Origin: Colwellia polaris
Lineage (GTDB): Bacteria; Pseudomonadota; Gammaproteobacteria; Enterobacterales; Alteromonadaceae
Length of the DNA stretch: 64,000 nt
Assembly (NCBI RefSeq): GCF_002104515.1
Contig: NZ_NBOE01000005.1
Span: 186,001 to 250,000 of the forward strand
Reading direction: 5' to 3'
Positions 52,361-61,134 of the stretch are shown piece after piece. The notes beneath the pieces were generated by a model. The model saw only the letters and a list, made by a program, of their open reading frames with translations. It had not been told where the DNA came from and searched no databases. Each line of letters starts with the position of its first letter. The first letter of the stretch is position 1. A program made the position numbers and the translations under genes.

Positions 52361-53410
52361 ATGACTATAAAAACAGATGAATTTAGAACCACATTAATTG
52401 ATAATTTAGTTTCGCCTGCTGAACTTGCAGAGCAAATACCGCTTGACGACGACACCGCCAATTTCATCATTAAAAGCCGTAAAGAAATTGAAGCCATCAT
52501 TAAAGGCGACGACAAACGTTTATTGGTTATTATTGGCCCTTGCTCAATACATGACACTGAAGCGGCCATTGACTACGCAAAAAAATTAAAAGTACTGCAA
52601 GAAAAGTATGCCAGCGAATTACTGATAGTCATGCGAGTATATTTTGAAAAGCCTCGTACCACTGTCGGTTGGAAAGGTTTAATCAGTGATCCTGATCTAG
52701 ACAAATCATTTAAGGTTGCTAAAGGTTTAAATTTAGCCCGCAATTTATTAATGGAAATTAATAAATTAGGTTTAGCTGCCGGAACTGAATTTTTAGATAT
52801 GGTAACTGGCCAGTATATTTCAGATTTGATCAGTTGGGGGGCTATTGGTGCGCGTACAACAGAAAGCCAAGTTCATAGAGAATTAGCTTCTGCGCTTTCA
52901 TGCCCTGTTGGTTTTAAAAATGGTACTGACGGTAACATTCAAATAGCCGTTGACGCTATAAAAGCTTCTAGCGTTCCACACGTGCTTTATTCACCTGATA
53001 AAAGCGGCCAAATGTGTATTTATCAAACACATGGTAATCCATACGCACACGTAATTTTACGAGGTGGTAAAGAGCCAAACTATCAAGAAAAGTATATTAC
53101 ACAGACCTGTGAGACATTAGATAAAGCAGGTTTACCTGAGAAAGTAATGATTGATTGCAGTCATGGCAATAGTTATAAAGATCATAACAAACAAATTGAC
53201 GTTGCAAATTCATTAGCTGAGCAAATAACAACAGGTAATCAATCTATATTTGGTGTAATGATTGAAAGCTTTATGGTTGCAGGAAATCAAAAAGTTGTAC
53301 CAAATGAGCCATTAGTTTATGGTCAAAGTATTACCGATGCATGTATCAATTTAGATACCAGCGAAGACATACTAACGGTTTTAGCTAATGCAATTAAAAC
53401 CAGAGTGTAA
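52361..53410 (+). CDS. aroH: 3-deoxy-7-phosphoheptulonate synthase, AroH-like
   Basis: First step of the shikimate pathway (PEP plus erythrose-4-phosphate). The 349 residues show LVIIGPCSIHD (about 50-60), YFEKPRTTVGWKGLISDP (metal and substrate loop, about 90-107), SWGAIGARTTESQVHRELASAL and GFKNGTDG. Start TDEFRTTLIDNLVSPAELA and overall resemblance favour the Trp-sensitive AroH isozyme, as does the ppsR neighbour. Feedback specificity cannot be proven from sequence. The stop codon lies inside a 13-bp triplication. Confidence 0.92.
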   Translation: MTIKTDEFRTTLIDNLVSPAELAEQIPLDDDTANFIIKSRKEIEAIIKGDDKRLLVIIGPCSIHDTEAAIDYAKKLKVLQEKYASELLIVMRVYFEKPRTTVGWKGLISDPDLDKSFKVAKGLNLARNLLMEINKLGLAAGTEFLDMVTGQYISDLISWGAIGARTTESQVHRELASALSCPVGFKNGTDGNIQIAVDAIKASSVPHVLYSPDKSGQMCIYQTHGNPYAHVILRGGKEPNYQEKYITQTCETLDKAGLPEKVMIDCSHGNSYKDHNKQIDVANSLAEQITTGNQSIFGVMIESFMVAGNQKVVPNEPLVYGQSITDACINLDTSEDILTVLANAIKTRV

Positions 53411-53434
53411 AACCAGAATGTAAAACCAGAGTGT
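53396..53434 (+). repeat. 13-bp tandem triplication across the aroH stop codon
   Basis: AAAACCAGAGTGT is repeated three times (53396, 53409, 53422; one substitution in the middle copy). The first copy encodes the last residues of AroH (KTRV) and the second copy supplies the stop. Confidence 0.92.
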
Positions 53435-53498
53435 AATAGCAGTAAAACTCAAGATTGGCATTTCTGGGGAGTCGGCTTTAATCTAAGCTACCTTATTT

Positions 53499-53560
53499 AA
53501 CCTGAACTCTGGATAATGCGTACTTGATACGCAAGTTGCTGCTTATCCAGAATTCAGGTT
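53499..53560. repeat. Inverted repeat with 18-bp arms, MITE/REP-like
   Basis: AACCTGAACTCTGGATAA (53499-53516) pairs with TTATCCAGAATTCAGGTT (53543-53560), one mismatch. The 26-nt centre holds a smaller GCGTA/TACGC hairpin (53518-53531). There is no T-run and a proper terminator follows 40 bp later, so this looks like a small mobile or REP-type element. Confidence 0.7.
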
Positions 53561-53598
53561 ATTTAATGTGATGCTCTGAAACTTAAATTCAAACAATA

Positions 53599-53633
53599 AA
53601 AAAACCGGATATCAAATTGATAGCCGGTTTTTT
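53599..53633. terminator. Bidirectional terminator between aroH and the TonB receptor gene
   Basis: AAAAAACCGG pairs with CCGGTTTTTT; an inner TATCAA/TTGATA extends the hairpin. T-runs occur on both strands between converging genes. Confidence 0.85.
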
Positions 53634-53684
53634 ATTTTTAACGTATTGTTAAAACAAAACTAATCAATAACAAAAAGCTCGTTA

Positions 53685-55949
53685 TTAAAAGAAGTTCGCT
53701 TTAAATTCAACACCCCAGAAACGAGGTTCGTTAACATAACCTGTTAAGTTATTGAAATCGATCGCACCAGTAAGTTGCTCTTCATCAGTAATATTACGAC
53801 CAAATACAGCCACTTCATATTCAGCGCCGTCGGTGTACCATTCGTACCCAACACGTATACCGCCTTCTAGTAAGCCATCGCCAGTAAACTCTGTTGACTC
53901 ATATAAGAAGAAGTTAACTTCACTACGGTAAGACCAATCTGTGTAAATATAAAGTTCACCATCAGCAATTTCTTTAGTCCAACGAGCAGCAAAGTTTGAA
54001 ATCCACTCTGGAGATTGCGGTAGTGAGTTACCATCGATTAACGCTAAACCGTCACCATTTAGTGGTGAAGTTACTGTACAACCACCGCCACAACCTGGCA
54101 CAGCTACATTTTTATCTTGTAATTCTGTATGGTTATAACTAACGCTTGCTGTTAATACTAAATCGTCTGTAACAAAGTATTCTGAGTCAAGTTCAAAACC
54201 GTAACCAACTGACTTATCAGCATTAAGTAAACTTGCTACGTTACCAGTACCACCAACAGCTGTTAATTGTTGGTCATTCACAACATAGTAGTAAACCGAG
54301 CCATCAACACGTGCGGTATTTTCTAAAAATACTGATTTAAAACCAGTTTCTACAGAGTCAACAGTTTCAGAATCAGCTGTTGTTGAGTTAGCTGAGAATA
54401 ATAAACTACGTCCCTGGATACTTGGCGCACGGTAACCACGAGCTAAACGTGCATAAACGTTAGTTTCATCATTTAATTTGTAGCTAGCACTTAAGTCACC
54501 ACTGACTTGTGAATCTTGTACATTGTTACTTTCAGTAAAGCTTGGTGCGCCAAATGGAGATTGAACTAATTCGCCATCCCAATCACGTTTGTCGTCTGAA
54601 TAACGTAAACCACCGTTAATCGTTAACTTATCTGAAACTTCATAATCAAGTGATGCAAAAACTGCCCACGCCGAAGTTTCCATTTTTTGGATAGCAATAC
54701 CGTTTTGTGCACCACCACCTAAAGTATCAAAACTTAAGTTGTTAATCGTTAAGTCTTCATCAAAAAGGAAATAACCAAATTGATAATCAAACTTACCTAA
54801 GTCATTACTCGCGATACGTATTTCTTGAGTAATTTGTTTGTGATCTGGCATTCTTGCGCCAGTTTCTGATGGGAATGGAATAAAACCAGGTCCCATTTCA
54901 GGTAAGAAAGAAGCACCGTAGCCACCATCAATATCACCAACTGAAAACATTTCAGCAGACTCATAACCAGTAACAGAGGTTAGTGTGTGATCGCCCATGT
55001 CATATTCAAGCCTTAAACTAGCACCTTTCATATCAACCGTTTGGTTGTTACGAGAAGCAGCATCATGAAATACAGTTTCACGATCAAAGTCATCAACTAA
55101 TTCATTAGTGCCCGGCTTGATGATATTTGCTCTAAAAACACGAGCATCAGCTTCTGCATCACGAAAATGATAGTTAAACAATGCAGAGAATTCATCACTT
55201 GGTTCCCATAACAATTGTAAGCGACCAGCAGTTTCACTGTAGCCACCTAGTTGGTCTTCAGCTTCAAAACCAGGTGCTTTGTTATCTATCCAATCATCAC
55301 GATCTTGTTGTAATAATGCAACTCGAGCTGATAATGTATCGGTTAAACTACCACCTACTGCTACACGTAAATCAGTGGTATCAAAACTACCGTATGAAGC
55401 AGAAACACTTGCGTCAAAATCTTGTGTTGGCTTTTTCGATTGAACTTTAACAATACCAGCGGGAGTATTACGTCCAAACAATGTTCCTTGAGGACCACGT
55501 AAAACTTCAACGCGCTCAATGTCAAACATTGGCATACCTTTAGTTAAGGCATTTTCTAAAACAACATCATCGTATATTAACGATACTGGTTGTGAGGCTA
55601 GTAGATCAAAATCTGTGTTGCCTAAACCACGAATATAAAATCTAGGGAATGTACGACCAAAAGAAGATTCAATGAGTAAGCTTGGTACTTTAGCTGAAAG
55701 TGCTCTAACATCCATACCAGATGAACCTAAAACCTCTAATTTTTTAGGGGTAAGTGCTGATACAGAAATTGGAACTTCTTTGATATTTTCTGTACGCTTA
55801 CGAGCGGTAACTTCTATAACTTCAACGCCAACAACATCAGCGTTTTTAGCACTTTCTTCTGCTAATGCTGATGTTGAAACACCTGCAGCAGATGCTAAAA
55901 TAGCCGCATTTACGCATAGTGCGAGCGACGTCTTCTTAAAAACATTCAT
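53685..55949 (-). CDS. TonB-dependent receptor
   Basis: An outer-membrane receptor of 754 residues from the ATG at 55949, which has GGGAGA 8 nt upstream; the TTG at 55964 is part of that ribosome-binding region. A signal peptide ends at SALA (about residue 30). A TonB-box-like VEVIEVTARKR is followed by the plug (VPISVSAL, FPRFYIRGLGN, RVEVLRGPQGTLFGRNTPAG) and a barrel ending GVEFKANFF. The fold is the classical siderophore/vitamin type, but it lies 93 bp behind deoB on the same strand and beside udk and nupC. A nucleoside or related substrate is plausible, not shown. Confidence 0.88.
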   Translation of the reverse strand: MNVFKKTSLALCVNAAILASAAGVSTSALAEESAKNADVVGVEVIEVTARKRTENIKEVPISVSALTPKKLEVLGSSGMDVRALSAKVPSLLIESSFGRTFPRFYIRGLGNTDFDLLASQPVSLIYDDVVLENALTKGMPMFDIERVEVLRGPQGTLFGRNTPAGIVKVQSKKPTQDFDASVSASYGSFDTTDLRVAVGGSLTDTLSARVALLQQDRDDWIDNKAPGFEAEDQLGGYSETAGRLQLLWEPSDEFSALFNYHFRDAEADARVFRANIIKPGTNELVDDFDRETVFHDAASRNNQTVDMKGASLRLEYDMGDHTLTSVTGYESAEMFSVGDIDGGYGASFLPEMGPGFIPFPSETGARMPDHKQITQEIRIASNDLGKFDYQFGYFLFDEDLTINNLSFDTLGGGAQNGIAIQKMETSAWAVFASLDYEVSDKLTINGGLRYSDDKRDWDGELVQSPFGAPSFTESNNVQDSQVSGDLSASYKLNDETNVYARLARGYRAPSIQGRSLLFSANSTTADSETVDSVETGFKSVFLENTARVDGSVYYYVVNDQQLTAVGGTGNVASLLNADKSVGYGFELDSEYFVTDDLVLTASVSYNHTELQDKNVAVPGCGGGCTVTSPLNGDGLALIDGNSLPQSPEWISNFAARWTKEIADGELYIYTDWSYRSEVNFFLYESTEFTGDGLLEGGIRVGYEWYTDGAEYEVAVFGRNITDEEQLTGAIDFNNLTGYVNEPRFWGVEFKANFF

Positions 55950-56042
55950 GTAGTACTCTCCCAAGAACTGTTTATGTTTTGTGTAAAATTTATTTTTCTC
56001 ATTTTACTGTATGTTATCAGTAAAGTGGTTAACTTTTAATTG

Positions 56043-57254
56043 TTATAAATCAAGATCAGATAAAAAACTAGTACCATAAGGCATTTTATCTAATGAAAAT
56101 AAATCTGCGATAGTTTGACCGATATCAGCAAAAGTACCGCGCTCGCCGATATTAACAGATCGTACCTGTTTGTGAAATGCTATTACAGGGACATATTCAC
56201 GCGTATGATCGTTACCCGGCCACGTTGGGTCACAGCCATGATCCGCGGTTAAAAACAATACATCGTCATCGTTCATGGCTGAGATAATTTCAGGCATACG
56301 TTTGTCAAAGTTTTCAAGTGCTAATGCATAACCAACGGGATCACGACGGTGACCGTAGTCTTGGTCAAAGTTAACCAGGTTAGTAAAGATTAAACTCTTG
56401 TCTTGTGCGCTATTTATATGAGTAATTGTGGCATCTACAAGTGCGTCTATACCCGTTGCTTTGGTTTTTTCACTGATACCTTGATGGGCATAAATATCGG
56501 CAATTTTACCAACGCTAATCACATGGCCACCCGCTTGTGTAAATGCATCTAGCACTGTAGGTGATGGCGGTAGAATAGAATAGTCACGTCTGTTACCTGT
56601 ACGGGTAAAATCTGCAGGACTGCTGCCTACAAAAGGACGAGCGATTACACGACCAACATTCATATCGGCAAGTAATTCACGAACTGTTTCACAGTATTTA
56701 TAAAGGTTATCTAAGCCAAAATGCTCTTCGTGTGCAGCAACTTGAAACACACTATCTGCTGATGTGTAACAAATAGGCAAGCCTGATTTAATATGCTCTT
56801 CACCGAGTTTATTAATAATGTCAGTACCTGAAGCATGACAATCACCTAAAATACCTTTATAACCTGTAGCTAGGTTAATTTTATCAATAAGGTCAACAGG
56901 AAAAGCATTACCTTCCTTAGGGAAGTAATCCCAATCAAAAAGTACAGGAACACACATCATTTCCCAATGACCACTAGGTGTATCTTTACCGGTACTTAAT
57001 TCTGCAGCATAACCATAGGCGCCCTGCTCAGGTTTTTGCTCTTCTACAGGAAACTCGCTCTTACCAGCTTCAAATGCCGCTTGAACTAAACCCATTTTAG
57101 CTAAATTAGGCACGCTGATTTTACGTTTTTCGTGTTGATAGAAGTATCGCGATAAATTAGCAAAAGTATTGGCATTAATACCGCCAAAATTTGCTGCATC
57201 AGGTGCATGACCCACGCCAAAGCTATCGATTACTAAAACTATTGCTCTTGCCAT
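56043..57254 (-). CDS. deoB: Phosphopentomutase
   Basis: Interconverts (deoxy)ribose-1-phosphate and 5-phosphate, linking DeoA to DeoC. The 403 residues (E. coli 407) have alkaline-phosphatase-superfamily metal sites: VIDSFGVGHAPDA at the N-terminus, GKDTPSGHWEMM with the phosphorylated Thr (about 92), DYGHRRDPVGYA and LTADHGCDPTWPGNDHTREYVP. A RutR-type box and possible promoter lie 75-90 bp upstream. Expression may continue into the TonB receptor gene downstream. Confidence 0.97.
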   Translation of the reverse strand: MARAIVLVIDSFGVGHAPDAANFGGINANTFANLSRYFYQHEKRKISVPNLAKMGLVQAAFEAGKSEFPVEEQKPEQGAYGYAAELSTGKDTPSGHWEMMCVPVLFDWDYFPKEGNAFPVDLIDKINLATGYKGILGDCHASGTDIINKLGEEHIKSGLPICYTSADSVFQVAAHEEHFGLDNLYKYCETVRELLADMNVGRVIARPFVGSSPADFTRTGNRRDYSILPPSPTVLDAFTQAGGHVISVGKIADIYAHQGISEKTKATGIDALVDATITHINSAQDKSLIFTNLVNFDQDYGHRRDPVGYALALENFDKRMPEIISAMNDDDVLFLTADHGCDPTWPGNDHTREYVPVIAFHKQVRSVNIGERGTFADIGQTIADLFSLDKMPYGTSFLSDLDL

Positions 57255-57316
57255 TTTGATTTCCTGTCTTTAATTTACGTATTTTAACAAATTTTAAAAA
57301 TTTATCCTCGTAAATA

Positions 57317-57344
57317 TTAATAAATTTCATGACCAATTGGTCAA
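57317..57344 (-). promoter_or_regulatory. Candidate deoB promoter overlapping the RutR-type box
   Basis: On the minus strand TTGACC (57344-57339) can act as -35 and TATTAA (57322-57317) as -10 with a 16-bp spacer. The -35 lies inside the palindromic box, so repressor binding would block RNA polymerase. Prediction by eye. Confidence 0.45.
57329..57344. promoter_or_regulatory. RutR-type operator between deoB and udk
   Basis: ATGACCAATTGGTCAA matches 13 of 14 defined positions of TTGACCA-N2-TGGTCAA. It lies 75 bp upstream of deoB and about 200 bp upstream of udk, and so could control both. It is nearly the same sequence as the box before cdd, 54 kb away. Confidence 0.75.
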
Positions 57345-57544
57345 CATGTGATACTTTACCAAGCTATAAATTATAGACAACAGATATTTTGTAAATATTT
57401 AACGCAGAGTTATTGCTTTTGCTTAAATTTTAATGAATTTCAGATAAATTAGTCCATAATATGAGTGCGGTGAGTTGTTCTCAGTCACATCGCAAATAAT
57501 AATTACTTAACATTTTGTTAATCATATTTTTAAGGCTCTCTGTT

Positions 57545-58189
57545 TTGCAAATCAATAAACCGACAATTATCGCGGTAACCGGCGCTTCTGCATCTGGAAA
57601 ATCACTTTATGCGCAAACAATTTACGATGAATTGTTACCTGAATTAGGATCGAGTGGCATTGCCATTATCAAAGAAGATTCTTACTACAATAGTCAATCA
57701 CATTTATCGATGGAAGAACGTGTAAAAACTAACTATGACCACCCTAGTGCATTTGAACATAGTCTACTTTCAAAACACTTAACACAGTTAAGCAATGGCG
57801 AAAGTGTAGATATACCCACTTATTGCTATAAAACCCATACCCGTTTACCTGAAACAATTCATTTAGATCCCACACCTATAATTTTAATCGAAGGTATTCT
57901 TTTATTTTCGGATAAAGAGCTAAGAGATAAATTCGATATTAAAATTTATATAGATACTCCGCTTGATATTTGTCTTGTGCGAAGAATTAACAGAGATACT
58001 GTCGAGCGTTCACGAAGCGTAGCGTCAATTACAGAACAATATTTAACGACTGTTCGACCTATGTATCGCCAACATATTGAGCCCAATAAGCCTTTCGCTG
58101 ATATCGTCGTTACACGTGGCGGGAAAAATAGAATGGCCATTGAAATGCTAAAAGCAAAAATACGTCAGTTAATGAATAAACGCGTATAA
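57545..58189 (+). CDS. udk: Uridine kinase
   Basis: Phosphorylates uridine and cytidine to UMP and CMP. A TTG start at 57545 gives 214 residues (E. coli 213): TIIAVTGASASGKSLYAQTIYDEL carries the P-loop (about 6-29), followed by KEDSYYNSQSHLSMEERVKTNYDHPSAF (substrate pocket) and RRINRDTVERSRS (lid). The frame extends to 57515, but those residues are hydrophobic and atypical; AAGG lies 10 nt before the TTG. First gene of the rightward nucleoside block udk-nupC-deoC-tdk. Confidence 0.92.
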   Translation: MQINKPTIIAVTGASASGKSLYAQTIYDELLPELGSSGIAIIKEDSYYNSQSHLSMEERVKTNYDHPSAFEHSLLSKHLTQLSNGESVDIPTYCYKTHTRLPETIHLDPTPIILIEGILLFSDKELRDKFDIKIYIDTPLDICLVRRINRDTVERSRSVASITEQYLTTVRPMYRQHIEPNKPFADIVVTRGGKNRMAIEMLKAKIRQLMNKRV

Positions 58190-58268
58190 CGCTATAAAAA
58201 TTTAAAATTAACTTAAATATAATTTAAATAAATATAATAACGATAACAAAGTAATTTATGAGGTAATT

Positions 58269-59513
58269 ATGGAATTAGGTGCTCTTCGAGGAGTCTTTGG
58301 TATTTTCGCTTTATTAGCATTAGCATTTTTCTTATCAAAAGATCGCAGTGCAATAAATTGGCGAACCGTGGGTTTTGCTTTTTCATTACAGATTATATTA
58401 GGTGCTTTTGTACTTTACGTGCCTTTTGGTAAAGACATGTTGGGCTCGGTTACTAATGGTGTACAACAAGTTATTAATAGTGCTGAGGCTGGTATAAGCT
58501 TTTTATTCGGTGGTTTAGGCACCGATGCCATGTTTGAAAATGGTGTTGGCTTTGTTTTCGCGATTCGAGTATTACCGGTAATTATTTTTTTCTCATCCTT
58601 GATTGCTGTACTTTATTATCTAAATATAATGCAATGGGTAGTAAAAATTATTGGTGGCGGATTACAAAAACTATTAAAAACATCTAAGCCTGAATCACTT
58701 TCTGCGACCGCTAATATTTTTGTAGGTCAAACAGAAGCCCCGCTAGTTATTCGCCCATACATTTCAAAAATGAGTCAATCTGAACTTTTTGCTATTATGG
58801 TGGGTGGTTTAGCATCCGTTGCAGGTTCGATTTTAGCCGGTTATGCAGGCCTAGGGGTTAAACTTGAATATCTTATAGCCGCTTCTTTTATGGCAGCTCC
58901 GGGTGGTTTACTTATGGCTAAAATACTCTTACCTGAAACAGAAGAAATCAATAATGATTATAGTGATGTTGAGTTAGCTGAAGCAGGCGATAAACCCGCC
59001 AATGTAATCGATGCAGCTGCAACGGGCGCCGCTTCAGGTTTAAAGCTTGCAGTGAACGTTGGTGCCATGCTACTTGCCTTTATTGCTATTATTGCGTTAC
59101 TTAACTCTATGGTTTCTGGCTTTGGTAATTTACTAGGGTTTGAAGGCATCACCATTGAATGGTTGCTTGGCTATATTTTTGCGCCGTTTGCTTTCCTTAT
59201 TGGTGTTCCTTTTGAAGAAATGCTTCAAGCAGGTAGTTTTATTGGGCAAAAAATTGTTGTTAATGAATTCTTCGCTTATGTTAACTTTGTTGAAATAAAA
59301 GAAACACTTTCTCCAACAACTCAAGCTATCGTAACCTTCGCTTTATGTGGTTTTGCTAACTTATCATCTATTGCTATTTTACTTGGTGGTATAGGTTCAA
59401 TGGCGCCGAATCGCCGTCCTGATATTGCACGTTTAGGCATGAAAGCAATGCTTGCGGCTACTATGGCTAACTTAATGAGTGCTGCTATTGCTGGCGTATT
59501 CGTCAGTTTATAA
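58269..59513 (+). CDS. nupC: Concentrative nucleoside transporter NupC
   Basis: Inner-membrane cation-coupled nucleoside importer of the CNT family, 414 residues with about eight to ten membrane helices. Signature segments: FVGQTEAPLVIRPYISKMSQSELFAIMVGGLASVAGSILAGY (about 155-196, helix-hairpin and substrate site), GVPFEEMLQAGSFIGQKIVVNEFFAY (about 315-340) and ALCGFANLSSIAILLGGIG. It is 79 bp behind udk. It supplies the cytoplasmic Cdd, DeoA, Udk and Tdk enzymes. Confidence 0.96.
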   Translation: MELGALRGVFGIFALLALAFFLSKDRSAINWRTVGFAFSLQIILGAFVLYVPFGKDMLGSVTNGVQQVINSAEAGISFLFGGLGTDAMFENGVGFVFAIRVLPVIIFFSSLIAVLYYLNIMQWVVKIIGGGLQKLLKTSKPESLSATANIFVGQTEAPLVIRPYISKMSQSELFAIMVGGLASVAGSILAGYAGLGVKLEYLIAASFMAAPGGLLMAKILLPETEEINNDYSDVELAEAGDKPANVIDAAATGAASGLKLAVNVGAMLLAFIAIIALLNSMVSGFGNLLGFEGITIEWLLGYIFAPFAFLIGVPFEEMLQAGSFIGQKIVVNEFFAYVNFVEIKETLSPTTQAIVTFALCGFANLSSIAILLGGIGSMAPNRRPDIARLGMKAMLAATMANLMSAAIAGVFVSL

Positions 59514-59537
59514 CTTAAAGCATTAACATTATAATTT

Positions 59538-59564
59538 AACAGCCTAGTTTTTCGCTAGGCTGTT
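59538..59564 (+). terminator. Hairpin between nupC and deoC
   Basis: AACAGCCTAG pairs with CTAGGCTGTT over a 7-nt loop. The downstream tail is only moderately T-rich, so partial termination that tunes deoC-tdk levels is likely. Confidence 0.6.
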
Positions 59565-59598
59565 CCTATTCTAAATCAAAAAACTACAGAGAAACATC

Positions 59599-60372
59599 AT
59601 GAGTACATTAGAAAGTTACGCACAACGTGCATTGCATATGATGGATTTAACCAGTTTAACCGACATTGAAACTGCTGAAGATATTATAAAACTTTGTAAA
59701 ACAGCTAAAACTACCTGTGGCAATACCGCCGCTATTTGCATTTACCCTCGCTTTGTTCCATTAGCAAAAAAAATATTAGCGTTGCAAGGTACGCCTGAGA
59801 TTAAAATAGCGACAGTGACAAACTTTCCTCACGGAAACGATGACGTAACTATAGCCGTTGCTGAAACAAAAGCCGCGATAGCCTACGGTGCTGATGAAGT
59901 TGACGTGGTATTCCCGTATAAAGCCTTAATGAATGGCGATGAAAAAATCGGTTTTGACCTTGTTAAAGCCTGTAAACAAGTTTGTGGTAAAAACACGCTA
60001 TTAAAGGTTATTATTGAAACTGGTGAGCTTAAAACTGACGAACTTATTACCCAAGCCAGCGAGATTTGTATTGCTGCAGGTGCTGATTTCATCAAAACAT
60101 CAACCGGCAAAGTGGCAACAAATGCGACACCAAAAGCTGCTGAGTTAATGTTAAAGGCCATTAAAAATAAAAATACACAGGTTGGATTCAAACCCGCCGG
60201 TGGTGTAAAGAATGCCGAAGATGCTAAGATTTACCTTGACTTGGCGAGTGATATTTTAGGCACAGATTGGGCTACTAAGAGCCACTTTCGCTTTGGTGCC
60301 AGTAGTTTACTGACTAACTTACTAAATACTTTAGGCGCGAGTGCTGAAGTAGCAAATCCTTTGAGTTATTAA
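59599..60372 (+). CDS. deoC: Deoxyribose-phosphate aldolase
   Basis: Class I aldolase splitting 2-deoxyribose-5-phosphate into acetaldehyde and glyceraldehyde-3-phosphate, the last step of deoxynucleoside catabolism. The 257 residues contain [28 protein letters not shown] (Schiff-base-assisting region, about 135-146) and [17 protein letters not shown] with the catalytic Lys (about 167), then [11 protein letters not shown]. coli DeoC is 259 residues. Placed between nupC and tdk. Confidence 0.97.
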   Translation: MSTLESYAQRALHMMDLTSLTDIETAEDIIKLCKTAKTTCGNTAAICIYPRFVPLAKKILALQGTPEIKIATVTNFPHGNDDVTIAVAETKAAIAYGADEVDVVFPYKALMNGDEKIGFDLVKACKQVCGKNTLLKVIIETGELKTDELITQASEICIAAGADFIKTSTGKVATNATPKAAELMLKAIKNKNTQVGFKPAGGVKNAEDAKIYLDLASDILGTDWATKSHFRFGASSLLTNLLNTLGASAEVANPLSY

Positions 60373-60444
60373 TTGATATTAAAATTAATAAAAACATAAA
60401 TAACATAAACAATTAAACTCCCATAATTAGGACATTATTGAGCA

Positions 60445-61032
60445 ATGGCACAATTATACTTTTATTATTCAACTATGAACGCCGGCAAGTCGACTCATTT
60501 ATTACAATCTTCTTATAACTACCAAGAACGAGGCTTAGATACTTTGTTATTTACGGCACAAATTGACGATAGGTTTGCTAAGGGTAAAGTGTCATCAAGA
60601 CTAGGTATTCATGCCGACGCGCTACTTTTCGATGATAATACCGATATATTCAGCCAGGTAAAGCAGCAAGTTGGTCAACGTAAAATTGCTTGTATCTTAA
60701 TCGATGAAGCGCAATTTTTAACTAAACTACAAGTAAAAGAATTAACCGACATTGTTGATGAATTGAAAGTGCCGGTATTAGCATACGGTATTCGCACTGA
60801 TTTTCTCGGTGAGACTTTTAAAGGCAGTGCGGCATTATTAGCTTGGGCTGATAAGTTAGTCGAATTAAAAACAATTTGTCATTGTGGTAAAAAAGCCAAC
60901 TTTGTTATGCGTTGCGATGAAAATGGTCAAGCGGTACAAGGCGGAGAACAAATTGAGGTGGGTGGTAATGAACGTTACGAATCTTTATGTCGTAAACATT
61001 TCAAAGCACAAGTTTGGAATATGTCTGTTTAA
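60445..61032 (+). CDS. tdk: Thymidine kinase
   Basis: Phosphorylates thymidine to dTMP (salvage). The 195-residue type II enzyme begins [24 protein letters not shown] (P-loop MNAGKS, about 11-17), then [16 protein letters not shown] (Walker B and catalytic Glu, about 88) and the zinc lasso [12 protein letters not shown] with a later Cys. It competes with DeoA for thymidine, so salvage and catabolism are encoded together. Last gene of the block. Confidence 0.97.
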   Translation: MAQLYFYYSTMNAGKSTHLLQSSYNYQERGLDTLLFTAQIDDRFAKGKVSSRLGIHADALLFDDNTDIFSQVKQQVGQRKIACILIDEAQFLTKLQVKELTDIVDELKVPVLAYGIRTDFLGETFKGSAALLAWADKLVELKTICHCGKKANFVMRCDENGQAVQGGEQIEVGGNERYESLCRKHFKAQVWNMSV

Positions 61033-61061
61033 ATCCTATTAATTGAACTAATACAAATAAA

Positions 61062-61085
61062 AAAGGAATGCGCTAACATTCCTTT
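61062..61085. terminator. Rho-independent terminator after tdk
   Basis: AAAGGAATG pairs with CATTCCTTT over a 6-nt loop, 30 bp beyond tdk and 50 bp beyond the stop of the converging OmpA-fusion gene. Confidence 0.75.
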
Positions 61086-61134
61086 AAATATTATTAAAAC
61101 TGATGTTTAACGGTAATAATTAGAAAATTTCGTT

